DNA of 64,000 nucleotides from Deltaproteobacteria bacterium (GTDB lineage Bacteria; Bdellovibrionota; Bdellovibrionia; Bdellovibrionales; Bdellovibrionaceae): contig JAFLCC010000002.1 in NCBI GenBank assembly GCA_017302835.1, forward strand, positions 283,113 to 347,112, written 5' to 3'. Positions 8,209 through 17,536 of this stretch are shown one piece after another. The notes below the pieces were generated by a model. The model did no database searches, was not told the DNA's origin, and saw only the letters and a list, made by a program, of their open reading frames with translations. Numbering within the stretch: position 1 is the stretch's first letter; every line of letters starts with the position of its first letter. The position numbers and the translations under genes are program-made.

Positions 8209-8524
8209 CGCTCCGTCATAGGCGGAGGATCCCTGATCGAAGACTCGAGGGCAATTGCCAAGTTGATTCTATCGAGAGCTTTTGATACTCGCAAGCAGAT
8301 AAAGTATATACCTCTAACACAAATGTAAAAGTTCTGAATGATCCAAGAAACATAAAGAAAGAAAGTTAAATCGATCTGCCGTTTTAGGTTGAGACACGTA
8401 ATAAGTTCAACATAAAAATGTAAAAGTTTATCCTGTTGTCATTGTTGGTGATTTCTTAGTCCAAATTGTTGATTTCTCAAATAGATACTTTTGTTTAGTC
8501 TGAATCAGTCGAAGAAGACTCTGT
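8209..8524. other. Divergent intergenic region with a 13-bp direct repeat
   Basis: This 316-nt spacer separates the minus-strand secreted protein from the plus-strand fibre gene and should hold both promoters. The 13-mer AAATGTAAAAGTT occurs twice, at 8321-8333 and 8416-8428, 95 nt apart, and might be a binding site for a shared regulator. I could not assign convincing -35/-10 pairs on either strand. Confidence 0.4.
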
Positions 8525-11482
8525 ATGGACGTAGAACCTGATTACAAACTATTAAAGGTTTCATTTGGTTTGAATTCTTGGTGTTATATTCTAATATCAT
8601 CCATCTTTGTGATATTTATCGGAATTCAAAAAGCCCATGCAACGGGGGCTGGGATTACCTATCATGGCAGGCTCATAGATCCCAATGGTAATCCCGTTGT
8701 GGGAACAAATGTTCAGTTTCGATTGCAGATTAGAACTCCAGGAAATGAAAATTGTTTGATGTATGAGGAAGTCCAAAACAAAGATCTCTCTATGACAAGT
8801 GGAGCCTACGCAGTAACAATTAATGATGGCACGGGGTCTAGATTGGACTCTTCGGGATACACTTTGGATCAAATCTTTGCGAATCGAAATTCTTTTACCT
8901 TTGCAGGGAGCAGCTGCACCGCGGGAATTACTTATTCTCCTAATACGACGGACAGTCGGAAGATTCAGGTTTTCTTTAATGATGGAACCTTTCCCATAGG
9001 CCAGTGGGAACCCGTGGCTCCGATGGCAATTAACTTTGTTCCTATGGCCATTGAAAGCATGCAAGTGGGTGGTTACAAGAAAGAGCAACTTATAAAGATT
9101 GCTGATGGGGTATCGACAACAGGAACAGAACTCAATAGTGCTTCATGGACCGAGCTTCTAGCTTTGATTGGTGGAACCACCACTCAGTATGTGAAATCGG
9201 GATCGGCTAATTTCACGGCAGCTCCCCAGTGGAATGGAGTTCCTTCGGGAGCCAATGATCTTGTCAACAAAACCTATGTGGACGCACAGGTAGTGGCAGG
9301 TTTACCCAATGTGGGAACTCCAGGGACTTATGCGAAAGTAACGACAGATACAAAGGGCAGAGTGACAACAGGAGCCGCCTTAGTGGAAGCAGATATCCCG
9401 ACACTTTCCACTGCGGGAAAAGTCAGCGGCAGCGCTATCAATGCAGGCACCTTGGCCGGAAGCACCGCCATCAATTCCTCTGGAAATCTTGTGACCACGG
9501 GCACAGTTCAAGGAGCCACAGTGAGTGCGACGAATCTGCGAGCCTACAACGGCGCTAATTATGTTCAACTGGCAGCGCCGGCACTAGGTGCTGGAAATTT
9601 GAATTTCATACTACCCTCCACAGATGGAGCTTCCGGTACTTTGATGAAAACCAACGGATCTGGTCAACTCAGTTTTGGAACTTTAAGTTCATCAGATATC
9701 CCTAGCTTGGATGCTGGAAAAATCACGACAGGAACATTGCCTGTGGCTCGAGGTGGAACCGGACTCACGAGTTATGGGAACAACAGTGTATTGGTTTCGA
9801 ATGGCACAGGCACTGCGATAAGTTCATTGAATTGCACCATCGGACAAATCATCAAGTTTGATGCCTCTGGCTTTGCAGGGTGTGGTACCGATAGCACGGG
9901 GGCTGGGTCTCAGTGGACCACGACTGGATCGGATATTTACTATACAACCGGCAAAATGGGTGTGGGAACGGCCACCCCCGGGGCCACGCTGGATATTACC
10001 CAAACTAACGGAGATGTCAGCGCCGGGCCCCTAGGTTATGCACTGAAAGTGATCGGCGGCAGAAATACGAGCGCAGTTTATCCAGCTCGAGGTGGCGATA
10101 TATCTTTGGCGGCTGGCATGGGAATTTTTGGCGGAAATGTAAATATTGCCGCAGGGTCGAGTTGGACGACCGGACCTTATAGTACCGGAGCATCTCTTAA
10201 TTTGGATGGAGCCTACAATATTGGTCAAGCAGGCTCCGCAACTCTTTTTGGGGGCACTGGTAAAAATGGAGAGCCTGGGGGCTCTGTTGTCTTGTCGGCT
10301 GGGGATGCAACCACTGGCCCTGGCGGGGATGTGCGATTGTCTGGCGGTCCAACCGGCGGTGGGGCATCGGGTGGAAATGTCTATCTCAATGGAGGTCTGG
10401 GCAGCTGGGCGTCCACTCGCGCAAACGTTATAGTTGCAGATCTCGGGGGCAAAGTCGGTGTCGGCACAGCGGCCCCTGTTGTTAGAATGGATGTCAGTGG
10501 AACAATCAAAGTCGGTGATGGTGGGGAATCATGTAGCTCCTCAACAAAAGGATCTATCCGTTACAACAATGTCACGAGCGTGCTTGAATTCTGTAATGGC
10601 ACCGGGTGGAATCTCATTCAGGCCGCTGCTTGCAATGACCCAACTCCTGATACGATTTCTTTCACTAATGAGGCCAATGCAACAACATCAACCCTCTATA
10701 TCTCCGATATTCAGCAAGTGACCGGCATAAACTGCTCGGTGCCTGTCACTATCACTGGTCAGGGATCTCCGCAGTATCAAATTTGCAGTGATGCTTCTTG
10801 CACAACAGTGATTCAGGCTTGGACTTCTAGTTCAAGTTCTGTCACCACAGGTCAGTACTTACAGACGAGACTAACTACCGACAACGTAGGGGGCGCTAGC
10901 TTTCAGGCCACTCTAATCATTGGATCCGGAGCCACTGTTTGGACCGTCACTACCGCTGGAGGCGATTGTACGGGCTCACCAAGCATCGGGACTGTCTGTG
11001 CTGATGGCACCATCTATGCGGGGCTTTCACCGGATGGTAACAACAAAATGTTCACAACCCGTTGCGATGCTGGTCAAACCTGGGATGGATCAATTTGTAT
11101 AGGTGCAAGAGCCAGCCTCAGTTGGAATAATGGAACCACAAACAGGCCTGTCACTGGCTATGGTAGTGCCGTCACAGGTAAAACCAATTCTGCGGGCTTA
11201 TATGGTCTGTCCGATACGGGATCACCCTATGAAGGAGCCGCCTACTGTGAAACACTAAACATCGATGGTAAAACTGACTGGTATCTGCCCGCATTGTCTG
11301 AATTAAATATACTGTATTCCAACAAAAATATAATCCGCAACTTTGATACCAGTGGATCTTACTATTGGTCTGCCACAGAATATAGTTCTGACGGAGTCTA
11401 TGCTGTTCGTTTCTCTGACGGTAACGTCAGTTATCTCGCCCAAAAGAATCTGTTTAGGTTGACCAGGTGTGTGCGACGTTAG
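8525..11482 (+). CDS. Large secreted fibre-like protein with C-terminal DUF1566 (Lcl) domain
   Basis: This 985-aa protein opens with a long-n-region signal sequence (hydrophobic 22-36, cleavage near A-H-A-T). A domain with the motif ITYHGRLIDPNGNPV and phage-tail-fibre-style repeats follows. It then has ARGGTGLTSYG, GKMGVGTATPGATLDI and GKVGVGTAAPVVRMDV blocks, and a glycine-rich stretch of GG-x-GG-type repeats (about 500-640). The last 110 residues, with DWYLPALSELN and YYWSATEYSS, are a DUF1566/Lcl domain. Such multi-domain fibre proteins are common in Bdellovibrio relatives and are assumed to be surface adhesins; they resemble tail fibres and endosialidase-associated proteins. The C-terminal domain resembles C-type-lectin-like host-contact modules. 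Base composition is clearly richer in GC than the ribosomal region, which may reflect transfer or repeat composition. Confidence 0.82.
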   Translation: MDVEPDYKLLKVSFGLNSWCYILISSIFVIFIGIQKAHATGAGITYHGRLIDPNGNPVVGTNVQFRLQIRTPGNENCLMYEEVQNKDLSMTSGAYAVTINDGTGSRLDSSGYTLDQIFANRNSFTFAGSSCTAGITYSPNTTDSRKIQVFFNDGTFPIGQWEPVAPMAINFVPMAIESMQVGGYKKEQLIKIADGVSTTGTELNSASWTELLALIGGTTTQYVKSGSANFTAAPQWNGVPSGANDLVNKTYVDAQVVAGLPNVGTPGTYAKVTTDTKGRVTTGAALVEADIPTLSTAGKVSGSAINAGTLAGSTAINSSGNLVTTGTVQGATVSATNLRAYNGANYVQLAAPALGAGNLNFILPSTDGASGTLMKTNGSGQLSFGTLSSSDIPSLDAGKITTGTLPVARGGTGLTSYGNNSVLVSNGTGTAISSLNCTIGQIIKFDASGFAGCGTDSTGAGSQWTTTGSDIYYTTGKMGVGTATPGATLDITQTNGDVSAGPLGYALKVIGGRNTSAVYPARGGDISLAAGMGIFGGNVNIAAGSSWTTGPYSTGASLNLDGAYNIGQAGSATLFGGTGKNGEPGGSVVLSAGDATTGPGGDVRLSGGPTGGGASGGNVYLNGGLGSWASTRANVIVADLGGKVGVGTAAPVVRMDVSGTIKVGDGGESCSSSTKGSIRYNNVTSVLEFCNGTGWNLIQAAACNDPTPDTISFTNEANATTSTLYISDIQQVTGINCSVPVTITGQGSPQYQICSDASCTTVIQAWTSSSSSVTTGQYLQTRLTTDNVGGASFQATLIIGSGATVWTVTTAGGDCTGSPSIGTVCADGTIYAGLSPDGNNKMFTTRCDAGQTWDGSICIGARASLSWNNGTTNRPVTGYGSAVTGKTNSAGLYGLSDTGSPYEGAAYCETLNIDGKTDWYLPALSELNILYSNKNIIRNFDTSGSYYWSATEYSSDGVYAVRFSDGNVSYLAQKNLFRLTRCVRR

Positions 11483-11689
11483 TTTTTCAAATTTCCGAAC
11501 ACATGTGACGGTCCCCTTCTTGTTATTTGAGTCTATGCATCAGTCCAAATAAACTCAGAAAGTTCTGGAAACGCTATCCTTAAATTTTCAATTTTAGATG
11601 CGTTTACCCTAGGAGGGCGAGAGAGTTCCTTGGAGCCTTGACATGTCCTTAAAGAACACCAATAATTTTCATATTAAAGGGAGGTCATC

Positions 11690-11767
11690 CTGCGACAGTT
11701 TACCTTTGTTCTCCTGGTTTTTTCGTTTCCTTTGTTAGCCCTTTCTGAAACCAACAAAGCGGCATAA
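11690..11767 (+). pseudogene. Signal-peptide stub of a lost secreted protein
   Basis: A good ribosome site (AAAGGGAGGT) is followed after about 6 nt by CTG and a 25-codon frame. That frame reads as a perfect signal peptide: a basic start, R-Q-F-T-F-V-L-L-V-F, and an A-L-S-E-like cleavage region. It then stops at TAA. The start codon is CTG instead of ATG and no mature protein follows. I interpret this as the 5' end of a deleted secreted-protein gene. A functional 25-aa peptide is the alternative. Confidence 0.45.
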
Positions 11768-11795
11768 ATAGACAAACAAATTAAATGAAAATAAG

Positions 11796-11978
11796 CTAGA
11801 GCAGACTGGTCACCAAATTTGTCTTTAAAACTAATAAACACCAAATCCAAATTTTCCAGAAGGAGTTTATTTCGCTCAGATTCATTCTCATATTTTGCAC
11901 GTCGAGTACATGTAGAACAAAACCGATGAAATAAAAAAGCGCAATTAATTTCAAAAAATTAGACTTTATTTTACTCAT
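11796..11978 (-). pseudogene. Short hydrophobic frame, possible membrane-protein fragment
   Basis: Sixty codons encode two hydrophobic stretches (about 9-25 and 43-57), compatible with a piece of a membrane protein. There is no clear ribosome site and the frame ends abruptly in unrelated sequence. It could be a chance frame in AT-rich DNA. Listed because the neighbourhood contains other remnants. Confidence 0.2.
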
Positions 11979-12126
11979 AATTCATGTATTTGACCCTGTT
12001 AAAAATAAATTGTCATATTTTTTGAATTGCCGACAGAAGTGTGGCACAAACATCTTGGCGGTGGGCAAGTTGGGCGAATCCATCTGTTACCGAGTTTTAA
12101 GAAATGCTCATCGAGGGGGTTATTTA

Positions 12127-12483
12127 ATGTCAGCTCCAATTTCTCTGAAGCAGATCAGCGATTCGATCTTAGAAAAGCATAAAAATGTTCTCGTTTCGCA
12201 AGTAAATGATAGTTGTCTCCGCCTTGCCGTCATTGAAGGAATTTTCGACTGGCATCATCATCCAAACTCCGATGAGCTTTTCCTCGTCCTAGAGGGTTGT
12301 CTTCAAATCGATTTTCAAGATCAGAAATCTGTCGAACTTCTCCCGGGAGACGTTTTTACTGTACCTGCAAAAAAGATTCATCGAACATTTGCAAAAACTA
12401 GAACTGTAAACCTTTGTTTTGAACTCACAAAGGGCGAGACCGTTTTCTTTCAAAATGGAGGTGCTCAGCATGGAATCTGTTAG
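12127..12483 (+). CDS. Small cupin-domain protein
   Basis: The start at 12127 is chosen because GAGGGGG lies 8 nt upstream and it gives a normal 118-aa single-cupin protein. Motif 1 is visible as WHHHPNSDELFLVLEG (about 39-54), with the metal-binding histidines and glutamate. Motif 2 is PGDVFTVPAKKIHR (about 74-87), with a final histidine. Small cupins of this type are annotated as mannose-6-phosphate isomerase-like, and the substrate cannot be told from sequence. Its 3' end overlaps the start of the broken RidA-family gene by 14 nt, so the two form an operon. Both families handle small metabolites, so a shared detoxification role is plausible but unproven. Confidence 0.85.
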   Translation: MSAPISLKQISDSILEKHKNVLVSQVNDSCLRLAVIEGIFDWHHHPNSDELFLVLEGCLQIDFQDQKSVELLPGDVFTVPAKKIHRTFAKTRTVNLCFELTKGETVFFQNGGAQHGIC

Positions 12484-12781
12484 ACATCCCAATGAGGCCA
12501 GTCAGGATAACAATTTCAATTCAGACTTTGAAAAAACTGAGCTAATTAAACCGACGATTGGAAGAACCTTTAGCGGCGCGCCATGGGAAAAGAAAGTCGG
12601 CTACTGTCGAGCCATACGGATGGGTAACACCATTGCCGTTACTGGCACCACGTCTATTACAGATGACGGAAAGGTCTTTGCGGATCATCCACCAGCAACC
12701 ACGATGGTAGAGATCAAAGCTCTGATTGATCCAAGCATGTTGGTTGAGATCGAGGCTGATGCCGTAGTGTTGCAGCCATGA
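12470..12781 (+). pseudogene. RidA/YjgF-family gene with an internal deletion
   Basis: The ATG at 12470 has GGAGGTG 7 nt upstream. The 103-aa product has a roughly 35-residue N-terminal extension, then the family start GAPWEKKVGYCRAIRMG and VTGTT. It jumps from TDDGKVFA directly to PPATTMVEIKALIDP and the C-terminal VEIEADAV. In intact family members about 55-60 residues lie between these two blocks, namely the first long helix and the strand after it. The reading frame is preserved, so this is an in-frame deletion rather than a frameshift. Without the helix the trimeric enamine/imine deaminase fold should not form. The gene is therefore listed as broken, although a shortened protein may still be made. 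Confidence 0.75.
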
Positions 12782-12880
12782 ATTTATCAAACACTTATGT
12801 CAAACAGTTTAAAAAAAATGGTATCTATAGTCATTAGAAAAAAGGTGACACCCTTACGAGAATAAAAATAGTCTTAATTT

Positions 12881-13597
12881 ATGGATAAAAAATACCGTAA
12901 AAACATTTTAAAATTTATTTCCCTATTGGTTTTAGGTTTTTCAAGTTTGTCCCTTGGCTACTCGGATCCAGACAAATGCCCTAAAAAATTAACCCATTTT
13001 GATAATCTTCAGTTTGGAAGAAGTTACCAAGAGGAAATCGCTGAATGCTGGATTTCTATTGATAACATGGATGCCTACAAGACTCTTATCTATCGTAGTT
13101 ACTTAATTACGACAGAAGGTCTATTGATGGTATTTAATTCCTATGGAAAGGGTCCAAATTCGAGCTTTACAGGTGCCAGAATGTTTTATTTTCTTCCTAG
13201 AGAGGTATTTTTAAACGAAATTAGCCAAAAGAAAAATTTGTTAAGTGTAAGACTCAATAGCAGATTAAACTTACAATTTGAAACAAAAAAATTGAACTTG
13301 GTTAATCAAGAAAATTTTAAAGTAATAACAGATCCTAAGATTAATAGAAAAAACAATGGTGGTGTTGAAATTAAGAAGTACACAGGGGTGTATCTGGACA
13401 CAGGGTTTTCTCTTGGTCAAGCTCCAACCACTAATCCAGAAAGGTCTAGTTTTTTTGTGAACCCGCAAGGGCAAAGATGTAGTGTGCTCAATAAGAAAAT
13501 TTTTGATTACAAAAATGAGGAAATTTATTTGCAAGGAGATTCTGTTTTAAAAGCGACAGTCCAAAGAGTTTGTCCTGAATTTGTTTGGGTGGATTAG
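12881..13597 (+). CDS. Secreted protein of unknown function
   Basis: This 238-aa protein has a basic N-terminus (MDKKYRKNILK) and a hydrophobic core at about 11-27, consistent with a signal peptide cleaved near L-G-Y-S. The mature part has cysteines near 33, 55, 205 and 232, which could pair in the periplasm. No family is recognised. It stands alone between the broken RidA gene and clpB, about 80 nt before clpB, and I cannot tell whether they are co-transcribed. Confidence 0.65.
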   Translation: MDKKYRKNILKFISLLVLGFSSLSLGYSDPDKCPKKLTHFDNLQFGRSYQEEIAECWISIDNMDAYKTLIYRSYLITTEGLLMVFNSYGKGPNSSFTGARMFYFLPREVFLNEISQKKNLLSVRLNSRLNLQFETKKLNLVNQENFKVITDPKINRKNNGGVEIKKYTGVYLDTGFSLGQAPTTNPERSSFFVNPQGQRCSVLNKKIFDYKNEEIYLQGDSVLKATVQRVCPEFVWVD

Positions 13598-13677
13598 TTT
13601 TTATTTAGTAGATCAGCTTAAATTTATTTGACAGTCATTATTTTGGACTCAAGTTGAACCATGAGATAGAGGTGTTT

Positions 13678-16269
13678 ATGGCCAGCGAAATCGAAAAAAT
13701 GACACAAAAAAGTCAAGAGGCGATGCAAGCAGCTGCTTTAAGGGCTGAAAACAAAAAAAACCCGACGGTGGAACCTGAACATTTGTTGGCTGAGTTGTTA
13801 GTTCAATCGGAGGGTGTTGTCCCCAGAGTTCTTGAAAAAATGGGGATTAATATTCAATCCGTTGCCTATGATTTTCAAAACAGGATTGATAAATTTCCCC
13901 AGGTCACTGGGGCTGAGCAAAAGTCTTACGCCAGTCAAAGACTCCAAAAAGTTTTCCAAAATGCAGAGATTGAGTGCAAAGCCATGGGGGATAGTTTTAT
14001 CTCAACGGAACACTTTTTTTTGGCAGGGATTAAGTTAAATGATTCGGATCTAAATAGTATATTTAAGCGGCACCAAATCAAAATAGATGGTTTTTTAAAA
14101 TCATTGAATGAAATCAGGGGGAATCAAAAAGTGATTGATGATCAACCAGAAAACAAAATGGAAGTTTTAAAAAAATACGCTCGGGATTTAACAGCTTTAG
14201 CCAGTGAAGGCAAATTAGATCCCGTTGTTGGCAGAGATGAAGAAATTAGAAGAGTGGTGCAGGTGCTTTCGCGAAGAACGAAAAATAACCCTGTTTTGAT
14301 TGGCGAACCAGGTGTTGGTAAAACAGCCATCGCTGAGGGTTTGGCACTTCGAATAGTTAAAAAAGATATACCTGAAAATTTAATTGGGAAGAAACTCATG
14401 AGCTTGGACCTCGGAGCTTTGATTGCTGGAGCTAAGTACCGTGGCGAGTTTGAAGATCGGCTCAAGGCAGTTATCAAAGAAGTGACATCGAGCGAAGGAA
14501 AGATCATTCTTTTTATTGATGAGTTGCACACTCTTGTGGGAGCTGGGAAATCGGAAGGAGCTATGGACGCTGGTCAGCTCTTAAAGCCAGCGCTGGCTCG
14601 GGGCGAGCTCAGATGTATTGGAGCAACGACCCTTGATGAGTACCGTCAGTACATCGAAAAAGATGCAGCCTTAGAGCGAAGGTTTCAAACAGTGTTGGTT
14701 GATGAGCCTTCGGTAGAAGATGCCATTACCATACTGAGAGGCCTGAAAGAAAAATATGAAGTCCATCACGGAGTCAGGATCACGGATGGAGCTATAGTCT
14801 CGGCTGTTAAGTTGTCCCATCGTTATATCACTTCTCGATTTTTACCGGACAAAGCCATCGATTTGATTGACGAGGCAGCTAGTAAAATGAGTATCGAAAT
14901 AAAATCCGTTCCTGAAGAGATTGATGAGATCGAACGTAAGTTAATGCAACTAAAAATCGAGAAAGAAGCTCTTAAAAAAGAAACTGAGGCCGGGGCCAGA
15001 GACCGCTTGGCCATTATCGAGAATGAGCTTAAAGAATTAAGCGGAAGTAATCAGAAGTTAAGAGAGCAGTGGGAGTTTGAAAAAGGTGGTATCGAGCAAC
15101 TAAAAAAACTCAAACAAGACTTTGAAACAACTAAAATTGAAATCGAAAAGGCCCAACGGAGCGGAGATCTGGGTAAGGCTGCCGAGCTTAAATATGGCAA
15201 ATTGCCTGAGCTAGAAAAGAAAATTCAACTTTTTGAAGAAAAGGCAAGTGCTAAAACTGTCTCCAAAGAGTCAAGAATGTTGAAAGAAGAAGTTGGTCCC
15301 GAAGATATTGCTGAAATTGTTGCGAGATGGACGGGTATTCCTGTTGCTAAAATGTTAGAAGCTGAAACTCAAAAATTATTAAAAATGGAATCCAAACTTC
15401 AAGAAAGAGTTGTTGGTCAAGATCACGCATTGACCATCGTGGCTGATGCCATTCGTCGGTCGAGGGCAGAGATTTCTGATCCAAATCGACCTATTGGTTC
15501 GTTTATCTTTTTAGGACCCACAGGCGTTGGAAAAACAGAAACAGTCAAAGCTTTAGCTGAATTTTTGTTTGATAGTGAACAATCGGTTGTGCGAATTGAT
15601 ATGAGCGAATACATGGAAAAGCATGCAGTATCTCGTTTGGTGGGAGCTCCTCCGGGGTATGTAGGCTATGAAGAGGGTGGCCAGCTTACAGAAGCTGTTC
15701 GTCGTAAACCCTATAGTGTCGTTCTTTTTGATGAAATTGAAAAAGCCCATCAAGATGTATTTAATATCTTGTTGCAGGTTTTAGATGATGGAAGGTTAAC
15801 CGATGGTCAGGGTCGAACAGTTGATTTTAAAAATACCGTCATGATTATGACTTCAAATATCGGTTCGCAATCTATTATTGATCCAAAGATGTCTGAGAGC
15901 GAAAAAGAAAAGGAAGTAACTTCGGCTTTAAGGGCTCATTTCAGACCCGAGTTTTTGAATCGAATTGATGAAACCATTATTTTTAATTCATTAAAACAAG
16001 AACAAATTGCTGGAATCGTCAAAGTGCAATTGAAGATTGTCGTCGAAAGATTAAAAAACAAAAAAATCGCCCTCGAGTTTTCTGACTCAGCTATGAATTT
16101 TATTGCCAAAATGGGGTACGATCCTATCTATGGAGCAAGGCCTCTGAAGCGCGTGATTCAGAGCGAGGTCTTAAATCCTCTTTCTAAAGAAATGATCGCC
16201 GGCACCTATAAATCTGGAGATAAGATCAAAGTCGAGTGTAAAGGAAATAAGCTGGTTTTTTCGCATTAG
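13678..16269 (+). CDS. clpB: ATP-dependent disaggregase ClpB
   Basis: This protein of about 863 aa carries every ClpB module: Clp-N double repeat (starting TQKSQEAMQ), first AAA+ domain with Walker A GEPGVGKT (about 209-216) and [10 protein letters not shown], coiled-coil M domain (about 400-530, rich in E/K heptads), second AAA+ domain with Walker A GPTGVGKT (about 612-619) and [10 protein letters not shown], and the D2-small domain ending with [10 protein letters not shown]. It works with DnaK to resolubilise aggregated proteins in the cytoplasm. The start at 13678 is preferred to one 8 codons upstream because AGAGGTG precedes it at normal spacing and the family begins near here. I found no CIRCE or clear sigma-32 promoter in the short upstream gap. 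Confidence 0.98.
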   Translation: MASEIEKMTQKSQEAMQAAALRAENKKNPTVEPEHLLAELLVQSEGVVPRVLEKMGINIQSVAYDFQNRIDKFPQVTGAEQKSYASQRLQKVFQNAEIECKAMGDSFISTEHFFLAGIKLNDSDLNSIFKRHQIKIDGFLKSLNEIRGNQKVIDDQPENKMEVLKKYARDLTALASEGKLDPVVGRDEEIRRVVQVLSRRTKNNPVLIGEPGVGKTAIAEGLALRIVKKDIPENLIGKKLMSLDLGALIAGAKYRGEFEDRLKAVIKEVTSSEGKIILFIDELHTLVGAGKSEGAMDAGQLLKPALARGELRCIGATTLDEYRQYIEKDAALERRFQTVLVDEPSVEDAITILRGLKEKYEVHHGVRITDGAIVSAVKLSHRYITSRFLPDKAIDLIDEAASKMSIEIKSVPEEIDEIERKLMQLKIEKEALKKETEAGARDRLAIIENELKELSGSNQKLREQWEFEKGGIEQLKKLKQDFETTKIEIEKAQRSGDLGKAAELKYGKLPELEKKIQLFEEKASAKTVSKESRMLKEEVGPEDIAEIVARWTGIPVAKMLEAETQKLLKMESKLQERVVGQDHALTIVADAIRRSRAEISDPNRPIGSFIFLGPTGVGKTETVKALAEFLFDSEQSVVRIDMSEYMEKHAVSRLVGAPPGYVGYEEGGQLTEAVRRKPYSVVLFDEIEKAHQDVFNILLQVLDDGRLTDGQGRTVDFKNTVMIMTSNIGSQSIIDPKMSESEKEKEVTSALRAHFRPEFLNRIDETIIFNSLKQEQIAGIVKVQLKIVVERLKNKKIALEFSDSAMNFIAKMGYDPIYGARPLKRVIQSEVLNPLSKEMIAGTYKSGDKIKVECKGNKLVFSH

Positions 16270-16369
16270 AGATATAGGTATTTCCCCTAGCCTTTAGAAA
16301 AGTAAAATCTAGACTATTGTCATTTCAATATCTTCCGAAAGTCTTAATAACAAGACCTTTGGGGGAAGA

Positions 16370-17491
16370 ATGAGAATAATTAAAATAATCACTTTCGTAT
16401 TGGGCGCCGGCCTTTTGATGGGAAACCAACAATGCCAAGAAATTAAAAATGTGGATCAACCTAAGTCCAGAGTATTGAAAAAAATTGTGGAAGTTGGATT
16501 GGTCTCGTCAAGACTTATTGATTTACCAGGAGGAGGGCGATTTGATTTTCAATTTGTTTTAAATCAGCAAATTTATCCTGTTTTGCAAAAAAGTGACAAA
16601 TTTTGGTTTAGATATGACCCTATTTTTAGGGACAGCATACTTCCGGATAATCAAACAGATAAGCAAAATTTGGATTTAAATAAAATGAATTTATCCAAGC
16701 TGGATTATGAATATCTGAAAAATTCATTAACTACAAATCCTCCTAAAGTGGTGTTTTCTGATGATGTTTCTTGTTTTGTGAATTTACCTCAACTTGAAAT
16801 TTCAGGTTCAGTAAATTCCTTTGAAATGGTGAGCTCCATTGGATTAGGTATCGGGTTTACTCAGCTAGGCCCAGTTTCTTCAGCAGGGATTCCTAAAATT
16901 GGATTTAAGATCCAAAACTTTCAGTTAGATATGAACATGAATGCCACTCCTCCTTTAGTAAAAACAAATCTGGCGGCAGTTAATGTAACTTCCAAACAAA
17001 CGAAAACAGAAGTCAACTTTTTCTTGCCTTTTCAAAACTTATTGTTTGAACCAAGCTTCTTTTTTCAAACGCCTTTGGCAAAGGTATCGTATAATGCTTT
17101 AGAAAAAGCCTTAGCCGGTATAAACGATCAATTGGTTAAGTCCGAGGTGGACAATAAATCAAATCTTTGGTCCACGCGGGTGCTATTTGATCATGAAGAA
17201 GGAATCACTATTTTAGCTGGAACCAATCATAATATTCAAGTGGGTGATACTTTTGATATTTATAATGAAAAAGCGTATTGGATCAGTGACAATGGAGAGG
17301 TACCTGTCCCTTGTAATTCAAGATTGCAAGGAACGATTCCTGGTGAAAAAGTTGCGGTCATCGAAATTGACTATGTCGGAGAAGACCTTTCTCGAGGAAA
17401 GGTTATCTATGAAACAGGAATTCCAAGAAAAATGGGAGCCTTGGTTAAGGTGAACAAACTTAAAGCCCCCCCAGTGACGAAGGCACTTTGA
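16370..17491 (+). CDS. Exported protein of unknown function
   Basis: This 373-aa protein has an N-terminal hydrophobic segment (about 3-18) typical of export. A cysteine at 22 is not preceded by a good lipobox, so lipidation is doubtful. The mature protein is beta-rich with no recognised domain. A strong ribosome site (GGGGGAAGA) precedes the ATG. The stop lies about 45 nt before riboflavin synthase, so it may be transcribed with the rib genes, but nothing suggests a role in riboflavin synthesis. Confidence 0.7.
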   Translation: MRIIKIITFVLGAGLLMGNQQCQEIKNVDQPKSRVLKKIVEVGLVSSRLIDLPGGGRFDFQFVLNQQIYPVLQKSDKFWFRYDPIFRDSILPDNQTDKQNLDLNKMNLSKLDYEYLKNSLTTNPPKVVFSDDVSCFVNLPQLEISGSVNSFEMVSSIGLGIGFTQLGPVSSAGIPKIGFKIQNFQLDMNMNATPPLVKTNLAAVNVTSKQTKTEVNFFLPFQNLLFEPSFFFQTPLAKVSYNALEKALAGINDQLVKSEVDNKSNLWSTRVLFDHEEGITILAGTNHNIQVGDTFDIYNEKAYWISDNGEVPVPCNSRLQGTIPGEKVAVIEIDYVGEDLSRGKVIYETGIPRKMGALVKVNKLKAPPVTKAL

Positions 17492-17536
17492 TTTTTCTTG
17501 CTATTGGAAAAAAAGAAAACTATCAATGCGTTAGAT

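Larger units (their letters stand above)
11483..12126. other. Gene-poor stretch with decayed fragments
   Basis: About 640 nt lie between the fibre gene and the cupin gene without an intact gene I trust. The stretch contains a signal-peptide-like remnant at 11690-11767 and a short hydrophobic frame on the minus strand at 11796-11978. No terminator, mobile element or RNA gene was recognised. An in-frame upstream extension of the cupin frame to 12010 has no ribosome site and is not used. Confidence 0.45.

Noticed and set aside
12052..12072. TGGCAC followed by TTGG, resembling a sigma-54 promoter
   Set aside because: The GG and GC elements are not 10 bp apart as required, so it does not match the -24/-12 consensus.
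12010..12126. N-terminal extension of the cupin frame
   Set aside because: The internal ATG at 12127 has a strong ribosome site and gives a normal single-cupin protein; the extension has neither support.
13598..13677. Heat-shock promoter or CIRCE element before clpB
   Set aside because: A TTGACA occurs but no -10 at suitable spacing, and no CIRCE dyad could be found.
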